IMG/VR virus record: IMGVR_UViG_3300017786_000036
Coordinates: 1-40,257 of that record
From: a virus
Strand: one strand, 5' to 3'
DNA: 40,257 nucleotides
Positions 33,925 through 40,257 of this stretch are shown one piece after another; the first letter of the stretch is position 1; the number at the start of each line of letters is the position of its first letter. Under the pieces are notes generated by a model. The model saw only the letters and a list, made by a program, of their open reading frames with translations, was not told the DNA's origin and did no database searches. Position numbers and translations under genes: made by a program.

Positions 33925-33932
33925 CAAAGTTA
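33925..33932 (-). promoter_or_regulatory. Possible -7 promoter element before the scaffold/capsid module
   Basis: Minus-strand TAACTTTG (TAnnTTTG) in the 58-base gap between portal and scaffold genes, 23 bases upstream of the scaffold ATG. No TTTG is found at the -33 distance. The gap is otherwise A/T-rich with no other feature. Confidence 0.35.
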
Positions 33933-33959
33933 CACAAAAAATCATATAGTTTTAGACTA

Positions 33960-36395
33960 TTATCTAGGCTCAAACTCTGCTAAATCAAAACCATCTAAAC
34001 TATCCTCGTTTGATTCAAAGTTTATTGGAGGTAAATTATTTTTTCTTTGATTAATCATTTTTGATTGCTCTGTATTAGCCTGACTAATTCTCTGTGCTTT
34101 CTTATCTTCTTTAGCATTTTCTCTATCAGCCAATCCTTGATTATTTAGTTTAGCTAACTCAACATTAAGCTGAAACTCTTTATCCATTAACTGAGATTTC
34201 AACATAGCTTCGTTTTTCATCTTCTCAATTTCAAATGCAACGTCAGCTTGTCTGTATTCCATTTTAGCCTGATTTTCCATTTGAATCTTTTGAACCTCTT
34301 GTTGTTGTTTCATCTCTTGAGCCTTCAACATTTGCTGAGATTGCATAGCTTGTTGTTGCATTTGCATCTTCTCTTCTCTTTCTTGCTTACCAACTCTCTT
34401 CATTTTTAAAAGTTGATTAGCAAGTTTAAGATTTTTTACTTCACGAATGTCAATAGCATCCTCCAAATTAATATCACCCTTGGATAAAGCCATTTGGATA
34501 TTTTGTTCCAATTGTTGTTTTTGCTCTTCGTCAGGAGATAATTCAATGAATATACCAAAGTCATATATGTATAAGTCATTAATGTCATTAAGGATTGATA
34601 CATTGTATTTACCAATTTGATTGACAAACTCTTCTTTGAAATCTGCATACTCTAAAATATCAGCAACTCTATAAGTTAATGCTTCTGCTAAACTTCTATA
34701 TATGTATAAGCTACCATCTAATATATGTCTAGTAGCTACATTTGAATTTAGTGCAGCAAGTTTTTGTAATCCAACCAATGAATTAGGGTCAGGAGTAGAA
34801 CCATCTCTAGCTTCATTTAATCCTGTTACATTTCTTATTTGATTTAAGTAATGATTGTAATTACCAAGAAGCATTTGAGTTTTACTAGCACCTGAACTTG
34901 ATTGTAATTCTTTAATAGGTACTCTACCTTGGTTAAAGTCACCCTCTTGTGTGTAACTTCTACCAATTACAGAACCTGTTTGAAAATATAATCTCAATGC
35001 ATCTTCAGGATTATAAGCATTACCTGTGCCTACATCAACCTCGTTAAGTCCATCTGCATCAATAAACACACCATCAGGTACAACTCTAGAAATTACTTGT
35101 TGTAGTTTCAAGTGAGTTATTTGAATTAAATCTGCAAATGGAATCATTCTTCTTACTAGAGATTCAATAGCACCCTTATACATTCTAGGTGCAGCAGCTA
35201 CATAATTTGGTATTGCGTGTTGCGTAGCTGATTGTGGTCTAACCATATTCTCCATAAGTTTCCATTGGAGAATTATGTTTGTACCCATTACCATTACACC
35301 TTCATACCATACATCAATAGTTTTTGAAACTTTCTCAAAGTTTTGTTCTTCCTGCATTTCAACAGGTGGGTTGAATGAGTCATCTTTCTCAATCATACTC
35401 ACATTACCATTATCTTTTACTTTTCTTTTATAAACAACTTTTTTAGTTGTCTTATAATTAAAGTACATTAAGGTTGCAGTATCTCTATAGAAAATATCAT
35501 TCTCATAAAACTGTGCAGTATTGTAGTAATCATACCAACTTTGTGAATACTGTGATATTTCTTCTAAGTCTTCATTAGTTAATGATGGGTCAATCTTTTT
35601 AAGTTCAATGATTGGAAGTGTTTTGATTTCTCCCCAATAAAAACAATCTTTAAAATATGGGTCTTCTGTATAACTGTATACTATATTAGCAGGGTCTACA
35701 TATTTTATATTAACACCATCACCCGGCAAGAACTCGTGCTTTGCACAAGAAATACCTAAGACAGTCATATCATAGTCTAATCTTTTTCTAATATCATTGT
35801 ATTTGTTTTGTTCAAACAAAGTACTAATGGCTTCTTCTTCAGCTATTTCAATTGCAGGTTTATAATTTAACTGCATAAATAACTTTAACTCTTCATCTGT
35901 ATTTGGTAACTCATCGGGTTCTACAGTAAAAGGATTTGCTCCTGTTTTTTCTTGGATAGTTTGGAGCATAGGTTTTGCAGCCATTTGCCCTTCAATCATA
36001 GTTTGATACTTGCTTCTTTTTGATTGTGATATTGCGTCTTGTGCATAAGCTTTAACGTGGAACTCTCTGTCCTGCAAACCATTCACAACAATATCAACAA
36101 ACTTTGGTAGTATTGGAACAGGTGTCCAATCTAAATTCAGATAAGATAAGTCACCGTCAATTGCTAATTCGTTTTTGTATTTTCCTATTGGTTGTTCTCC
36201 TCTCGCATATAACCTTAAACGATTGAAGTCCCTCCATTGATTATAATATCTACATTGATTTCCGTCTTTTTTAAACCATTCATATTGAATTGCTTGACCA
36301 ATTTGTAACCCAAATTCGACTGTTTCTTTTTCTGAATCTGACACAAACTGACTAGGAAAACCTGCAGATGATATGTTTATATTTACTTTCTTCAT
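33960..36395 (-). CDS. Portal protein
   Basis: 811 residues, the length typical of crAss-like portals. The N-terminal part (YYNQWRDFNRLRLYARGEQP, LDWTPVPILPKFVDIVVNGL) is the portal clip/wing pattern. Next are a central domain with VLGISCAKHEFLPGDG and YVDPANIVYSYT, and a helical stem region with VRRMIPFADLIQITHLKLQQ and VTGLNEARDGSTPDPNSLVG. The last 150 residues are a Gln/Glu/Lys/Met-rich coiled coil that would form the barrel. It directly follows the large terminase with a 4-base overlap. It forms the DNA gate at the head vertex and docks the terminase. Confidence 0.85.
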   Translation of the reverse strand: MKKVNINISSAGFPSQFVSDSEKETVEFGLQIGQAIQYEWFKKDGNQCRYYNQWRDFNRLRLYARGEQPIGKYKNELAIDGDLSYLNLDWTPVPILPKFVDIVVNGLQDREFHVKAYAQDAISQSKRSKYQTMIEGQMAAKPMLQTIQEKTGANPFTVEPDELPNTDEELKLFMQLNYKPAIEIAEEEAISTLFEQNKYNDIRKRLDYDMTVLGISCAKHEFLPGDGVNIKYVDPANIVYSYTEDPYFKDCFYWGEIKTLPIIELKKIDPSLTNEDLEEISQYSQSWYDYYNTAQFYENDIFYRDTATLMYFNYKTTKKVVYKRKVKDNGNVSMIEKDDSFNPPVEMQEEQNFEKVSKTIDVWYEGVMVMGTNIILQWKLMENMVRPQSATQHAIPNYVAAAPRMYKGAIESLVRRMIPFADLIQITHLKLQQVISRVVPDGVFIDADGLNEVDVGTGNAYNPEDALRLYFQTGSVIGRSYTQEGDFNQGRVPIKELQSSSGASKTQMLLGNYNHYLNQIRNVTGLNEARDGSTPDPNSLVGLQKLAALNSNVATRHILDGSLYIYRSLAEALTYRVADILEYADFKEEFVNQIGKYNVSILNDINDLYIYDFGIFIELSPDEEQKQQLEQNIQMALSKGDINLEDAIDIREVKNLKLANQLLKMKRVGKQEREEKMQMQQQAMQSQQMLKAQEMKQQQEVQKIQMENQAKMEYRQADVAFEIEKMKNEAMLKSQLMDKEFQLNVELAKLNNQGLADRENAKEDKKAQRISQANTEQSKMINQRKNNLPPINFESNEDSLDGFDLAEFEPR

Positions 36396-38620
36396 CTGAT
36401 AATTTCGCTATATTTACCCTTGTTAGTATACCTTGCAAAGTTAACCTTTATTTTTGAAAGTTTTTTCTCAGGTAAATAAAGATGTTTTTGTGTTGCCATT
36501 ATAGCTAAACCTGAACTAATAGCAGCATCAAACTTAGTTCGATTACTTATATCAAACTTTGCCCAATCCTCTAAGGTTCTAGTAAAAACCATATCACCCA
36601 TTTCTAAATCATCTTTCATACCAATATGGTTTTCGATATAAGATTCAATAGCTGATGCGTGTGCTTGTTTTACATCTTCACTTGAGTTAGGTATACCTCC
36701 TAATTCTCTTTCAGTTTTAGATAACTTTGTATAAATTTTATCAGGTCTATTCATACAGAAATTTCTGTATCCCCTGTTTTTAAAATGATACAATAATCTA
36801 GGTTTGTTATTTTCTATTAAAATAGGCATCCCATAAAAAACACAAGCCATTAAAACATCTTCAAAAAATATTTCTGCAGTTTGTGGTCTAGCAATATATT
36901 CAAGAAAAAATTCATTACTTGGTGCTTCATCCATATTAAACATAGTCTTTCCGTGTAATGCTCCATTAGAACCACCACCACCAACTACTCCTGATATGTC
37001 ATAACTGTCACATCCAAAAGCACCTATGTGTTCATTGCCGGGATACTTGTTACCTTTTCGTGTTACAACATTATTTTGTAACACACTATTAGGTGTCCAA
37101 GAAACAAAGAATCTACCCCTGTTGTCAGGAGAGAATATAACCTTAGTATCTTTAACACCATTCAACCAACGCAGATTCCCACGAGTAACGTGATGGTCTA
37201 TAATTATAGAGTCATTGTAATCTATCTGTTGGTATATTTTTGTAAGATTGAATATTGATTGTTTACTCTCATCTCTAAATGCGTGAGATTCACTTCTAGG
37301 AAATTGTCTATAGTATTCGTTTAGAGCATCGGGGTCATTCTTTAATGAATCAACTTCTGCTTCCCAATAGTTTACTGCACCCTGATAAATATTTTCTCCA
37401 TCAATACCTTTGATTTCTTGCTTAGGTGTTTCTAATACAGGCATTCCATACATATCTATGAATCCCTCCATATTCCATTCCATTGGGATGAAAAGTGAAT
37501 ACATACCACTTTTAGTTTGACCATTTGCATTTCTTTGTAGTACGTTAGAATCTGTGTATAGTTTTTTAAAGTTACTACCACCTTTGTCTAAAGCATTTGA
37601 TGTAGAACCCATCATACACTTTCCAATAATCTTACTTCCAAGACGTAAACAAGTTTTCGTTACTCTCCAATTATTTAAAATATTATTTGGTTTAATCCAC
37701 TTACCACTTTCATCGTGTACTAAAAGCAAAAGCTTTTCACCATCATATGAGTTGTCATCTGTGTTCTTCCAATCTATTGTGGTATCCAACCCAAACATTT
37801 CATCCTGAGTTGTTTCATACATATTCTTTTTTGTAATCTTAGCTGCCGGAATCCTAAAAGCTAATTCAGTTTTAGGTTTGTCCATACCATCCATTATAGG
37901 TTTAAAAAAGAACGGAAGTCTACTATTGATTGGAACAACTTTATCAGTAAACATTTTTTTAGCATCCGAACCTGTCTTTGACAGTATGCCAACTCTAGAA
38001 TCTTTAACTAAAGTTCCGGTGTTTACACATTCAGAAGATGACATAAATGAAAATCCTGAACGTCTTATCTTTAGATAAATCATTCCAAAACTTCTTTTGT
38101 CTGCCTTACAAGCTTCCCAAAACAAAAACAATATTCTATTAGCCTCTCTAAAATCAGGGTATCCTATATCAATACTTGTCCATTGTAGATACATATAATG
38201 TGCACCTGTTATATAAACAGGTTTGCCATTAGACATATACCAAAAACCTGCTTCTCTTCTATCAAACTCTTCTTCAATATAATCAACCCATCTGTCTTTA
38301 AAGTCTGAAGACATTTCATTCCATTGAAATATAGATTGTATTTTAGACAGAACCTTAGGTAGTTCTACTCTCTCCCAATATTGTTCTTGCTTCTTTTTAC
38401 TTCTAGAATGAATATCTTTGGGTGGTTTAGGTAGTGCAATACGAAGACCTTGAACTTCTACAATATCTTCTATCTGTCCGGTCTTAGATATAACAACAAA
38501 ATCATACTTAGGGTTATAGCCGTATTTCCACGTTTTAGCCTTGTTCTTAGACGTTAAAACATTTTTTGGCACAACACCCTCAAGTATGTTATATAAGCTA
38601 TTTAGACCTTCTTTCTGCAA
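36392..38620 (-). CDS. Terminase large subunit
   Basis: 742 residues. The ATPase domain has a deviant Walker A K-I-R-R-S-G-F-S-F (184-192) without the standard G-K-[S/T] and a Walker B strand LLLLVHDE (D303-E304). The nuclease domain shows D538 (G-C-D-S-Y-D), E603 (ILIENN) and D649 (SSEDVKQAH), the three acidic positions expected for an RNase H-like fold. The protein packages DNA at the portal. The frame has no ATG before residue 100; I take TTG at 38618-38620, which overlaps the preceding gene by 23 bases. Upstream in-frame codons are open only to a TAG about 40 bases away. Confidence 0.85.
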   Translation of the reverse strand: MQKEGLNSLYNILEGVVPKNVLTSKNKAKTWKYGYNPKYDFVVISKTGQIEDIVEVQGLRIALPKPPKDIHSRSKKKQEQYWERVELPKVLSKIQSIFQWNEMSSDFKDRWVDYIEEEFDRREAGFWYMSNGKPVYITGAHYMYLQWTSIDIGYPDFREANRILFLFWEACKADKRSFGMIYLKIRRSGFSFMSSSECVNTGTLVKDSRVGILSKTGSDAKKMFTDKVVPINSRLPFFFKPIMDGMDKPKTELAFRIPAAKITKKNMYETTQDEMFGLDTTIDWKNTDDNSYDGEKLLLLVHDESGKWIKPNNILNNWRVTKTCLRLGSKIIGKCMMGSTSNALDKGGSNFKKLYTDSNVLQRNANGQTKSGMYSLFIPMEWNMEGFIDMYGMPVLETPKQEIKGIDGENIYQGAVNYWEAEVDSLKNDPDALNEYYRQFPRSESHAFRDESKQSIFNLTKIYQQIDYNDSIIIDHHVTRGNLRWLNGVKDTKVIFSPDNRGRFFVSWTPNSVLQNNVVTRKGNKYPGNEHIGAFGCDSYDISGVVGGGGSNGALHGKTMFNMDEAPSNEFFLEYIARPQTAEIFFEDVLMACVFYGMPILIENNKPRLLYHFKNRGYRNFCMNRPDKIYTKLSKTERELGGIPNSSEDVKQAHASAIESYIENHIGMKDDLEMGDMVFTRTLEDWAKFDISNRTKFDAAISSGLAIMATQKHLYLPEKKLSKIKVNFARYTNKGKYSEIIR

Positions 38621-38879
38621 ATCCTTGTTTTGTATCTGTTTTTTTAATTCCTTTTTCTAAAGAATCTATAGCTTCTCTTTCTGCTTCAATACGATTAAGT
38701 ATTTCAAAAGCATCAAAGATTGCTAACTTCTTTGTAGCTGCTGCATTTTTCAACCTGTCAGCAGACAAGTCATCTTCAGGGTCGTGTTTAATAATCGCTT
38801 CCTTCGCCACCTTTATCAGTTGCTCTACTGCCCTGTGTCCTGCTTCTATTATTTTTAATTTTATTTCTTTTGATTTCAT
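38598..38879 (-). CDS. Candidate small terminase subunit
   Basis: 93 residues, helical. The stretch SADRLKNAAATKKLAIFDAF followed by ILNRIEAERE recalls small proteins located before the large terminase in Bacteroidota podoviruses, and position and size fit a TerS-like DNA-binding subunit. There is no visible helix-turn-helix. The 3' end overlaps the terminase start by 23 bases. An upstream gene overlaps its N-terminus by 92 bases in another frame. Function is inferred from position. Confidence 0.6.
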   Translation of the reverse strand: MKSKEIKLKIIEAGHRAVEQLIKVAKEAIIKHDPEDDLSADRLKNAAATKKLAIFDAFEILNRIEAEREAIDSLEKGIKKTDTKQGFAERRSK

Positions 38880-38973
38880 TATTAAATCTTTTGCTTTTTC
38901 TTATTGGTATAGGTGAACCATCGTGTTCATTCCATTCATCATTAAAGTACATCCAATCCCATTCTCTACTCAT
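38788..38973 (-). CDS. Small Trp-rich hypothetical protein, long overlap with next gene
   Basis: 61 residues. The first half (MSREWDWMYFNDEWNEHDGS) is acidic and Trp/Tyr-rich, followed by a basic Lys/Arg/Asn-rich second half. The ATG overlaps the stop of the oxygenase gene in the compact ATGAGTAG form, which favours a real start, but the last 92 bases lie inside the next gene. Either a true overlapping gene, or a shorter product that is not conserved. Confidence 0.45.
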   Translation of the reverse strand: MSREWDWMYFNDEWNEHDGSPIPIRKSKRFNNEIKRNKIKNNRSRTQGSRATDKGGEGSDY

Positions 38974-39538
38974 TTTTATAAAACATTACATAGACTATTC
39001 TACCTTCTTGCCAACTTTCATTTGGATATTTACTGTGAAAGTAATTACAAGGATAAGATATAAGCCTATTAGGTTTGTATCCTACAACACTTTTCAAACT
39101 CCATTTAGTTAAATCATTTGAATCTTCTTTTAATATAGTATCAAATTCTTTATCAGAAATATTACTTGGCATAGTTTCTCCCATAGTTGAATGTTCCCAA
39201 AACGCAGTACCGTGCAACTCTTTCATAGTTGACTTTGATAAATAAAGCACTAATGCTCTATCAGGCTTTTCGTTATTTATAATTGTATCTGCGTGAATCC
39301 TCCAATCTTTATCTACTTCATTATTAGATATTCTAAAAAAACTTAATATTTTTCTTATTGGTTTATTTTCTGCAACTGACAATTCAAAAGATACAATGTC
39401 GTCAAAAGATTCAGAACTATCCCAAACCCAAAAACTTTTATCGCCTGTGTCAACTTCTCTATATTCTGTTGAGTTCAAATAATCCATTAACTGATTATAT
39501 ACATTATCACTTAAAAAATTATCTTTTATATAAATCAT
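38966..39538 (-). CDS. 2OG-Fe(II) oxygenase
   Basis: 190 residues with the double-stranded beta-helix metal triad and 2-oxoglutarate residue: H82-A-D84 (R-I-H-A-D-T), a distal H168 (P-C-N-Y-F-H-S-K) and R180 (E-G-R-I-V-Y). This is the prolyl-hydroxylase-like superfamily. Phages carry such enzymes to hydroxylate DNA bases, proteins or small molecules; the substrate here is unknown. It sits in the packaging operon, overlapping the GroES-like gene by 4 bases at its start. The N-terminal 60 residues form a helical cap. Confidence 0.8.
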   Translation of the reverse strand: MIYIKDNFLSDNVYNQLMDYLNSTEYREVDTGDKSFWVWDSSESFDDIVSFELSVAENKPIRKILSFFRISNNEVDKDWRIHADTIINNEKPDRALVLYLSKSTMKELHGTAFWEHSTMGETMPSNISDKEFDTILKEDSNDLTKWSLKSVVGYKPNRLISYPCNYFHSKYPNESWQEGRIVYVMFYKNE

Positions 39539-40098
39539 AGAACCATTGTTATTTGATGGTCAAACATTCTATATAACTTTTCTCCGTCAACTTCAAACTC
39601 ATATTCAGAATCAGGTTTAAACGAAACTCTATCTCCTTCACTAATACCTTTACTCATTAAATAATCGTTAGGGTATTTCATTTCACCAACCAATGGTTCT
39701 TCTTTTGTGTTTTTATAAATATACGAATCTTCTTTTGATACGGGTTTTACAAAACAATATCTATCAACTGCATTCCATTGTGTACCATTATGGTACATAT
39801 AAAACTGCTCAGGCTCTACAAAAAATAGGTCATCTTTAAAAAAGCTTCTACCACTTCTTTGTCTACCTTTCATATCATTGTAGTATTTAAATACATTGTG
39901 GTGTACTAACAAAAAATCTCCCACCTTTATTGGACCTTTATATCCGAGGGGGAGTTCTATAACTTCAGCTTTGCGATTCGCAAATCGTGCATCTTCCAAA
40001 GAAGTACTTACAATAAAATCTATTCCACCAATACTTTTAGTATTATTATACCTCTTACCCTTTACAGGTTTGGTAATAAATGCAAACGGTGATTTCAT
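39535..40098 (-). CDS. GroES-like co-chaperonin family protein
   Basis: 187 residues, about twice a normal GroES. The parts that resemble Cpn10 are VIELPLGYKGPIKVGDFLLV (strand-turn around the 'vk.GD.Vlf' loop) and, near the end, EGDRVSFKPDSEYEFEVDGE followed by LYRMFDHQI, which matches 'GD.V.f..y.g.e...dgeeylilre.dI'. Between them is an insertion (FKYYNDMKGRQRSGRSFFKD) where the mobile loop would be. This pattern is known in Bacteroidota phages. It would help host GroEL fold the capsid or another phage protein. The family call is from motif resemblance only. Confidence 0.6.
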   Translation of the reverse strand: MKSPFAFITKPVKGKRYNNTKSIGGIDFIVSTSLEDARFANRKAEVIELPLGYKGPIKVGDFLLVHHNVFKYYNDMKGRQRSGRSFFKDDLFFVEPEQFYMYHNGTQWNAVDRYCFVKPVSKEDSYIYKNTKEEPLVGEMKYPNDYLMSKGISEGDRVSFKPDSEYEFEVDGEKLYRMFDHQITMVL

Positions 40099-40106
40099 AA
40101 TTTAAT

Positions 40107-40257
40107 TTATGAGCCACAACCAAGACAATCTATATGTGAATCAGTTGGCTTGACTCCATTTAATTTCATTTTAATATTATGGATTTTATCTGCAAGTTCC
40201 ATTTCTTGCTCGAATGTTAGATTGGGTTGCTTCTTTTGTTCTGTATAAATTTCAAGT
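40107..40257 (-). CDS. CxxC protein, 5'-partial
   Basis: The minus-strand frame is open to the window edge and ends at TAA 40107-40109, 8 bases upstream of the GroES-like ATG. The visible 49 codons include helix-like residues rich in Glu, Gln and Lys (TFEQEMELADKIHNIKMKLN) and a C-terminal D-C-L-G-C-G-S with a Cys pair. I recognise the shape as a small conserved gene of Bacteroidota phages, function unknown. The start is off the window. Confidence 0.5.
   Translation of the reverse strand, partial: LEIYTEQKKQPNLTFEQEMELADKIHNIKMKLNGVKPTDSHIDCLGCGS

Noticed and set aside
1-40257. Possible alternative genetic code, as in some crAss-like phages (TAG recoded)
   Set aside because: TAG and TGA both end well-formed genes with close overlaps to the next start (for example 9753 and 38966 TAG, 5583 TGA); no gene needs an in-frame stop to be read through.
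1-40257. tRNA genes, CRISPR arrays, insertion sequences, integrase or attachment sites
   Set aside because: The window is almost fully coding on one strand at a time, with no gap over 300 bases; no cloverleaf, regular spacer array, transposase or recombinase motif was seen.
1-40257. Circular closure of the contig end to end
   Set aside because: A partial + strand gene at the left edge and a partial - strand gene at the right edge would have to overlap head to head, so sequence, probably a divergent promoter region and further genes, is missing.

Overview
The window looks like most of the genome of a tailed phage of podovirus type that infects a Bacteroidota host, probably a marine flavobacterium. 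The pointers to the host are: AT-rich DNA; start codons preceded by A/T-rich tracts instead of a Shine-Dalgarno sequence; TAnnTTTG-type promoter elements; a primase of the BT4734/VirE-N family; and virion proteins resembling those of crAss-like and Cellulophaga podoviruses. Family names come from recognised motifs, not from database searches. Both ends cut through genes, so the contig is not closed.

Left arm (1-9791, all + strand): the DNA metabolism operon. In order it carries a nucleotide-modification-associated (DUF1599) fragment, a protein resembling DnaA domain IV, a DUF1071 single-strand annealing protein, its RecE-like exonuclease, a small protein with an SSB-like acidic tip, a strong terminator, a short AT-rich gap with CGACATAA repeats, a primase-helicase, an SF2 helicase, several PD-(D/E)XK nucleases including a VRR-NUC protein, a second DnaA-domain-IV-like protein and several small unknown genes. 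The genes overlap by a few bases throughout. The likely job is genome replication, recombination and end processing.

Right arm (9753-40257, all - strand): the virion operon, read from right to left. First come a partial CxxC protein, a GroES-like protein, a 2OG-Fe(II) oxygenase, a small overlapping gene, a candidate small terminase, the large terminase, the portal, a scaffold-like protein and the major capsid protein, followed by a terminator. A conserved 250-residue protein follows with its own terminator. Next are two tail ring/adaptor-like proteins, a 1561-residue stabilisation/muzzle-like tail protein and two distal tail proteins. Last is a cassette arranged like T7 genes 13-16: a GNAT fold, a gp14-like protein, a gp15-like protein and a 2900-residue polyvalent protein in the gp16 position. 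A 50-residue very basic protein ends the arm, and its 3' end overlaps the last left-arm gene tail to tail.

The most notable observations are two. First, on reading the whole window I found no GATC, CATG or GGCC, although CCGG, CTAG, AGCT and TGCA are present. Codon choice supports this: every His codon I checked before a G is CAC. Second, the 2900-residue protein carries a zincin motif and a methyltransferase, and a recurring [K/R]QQK linker marks its domain borders, as expected of a protein cut into parts. I recognise no DNA polymerase, RNA polymerase, integrase, endolysin, tRNA or CRISPR.
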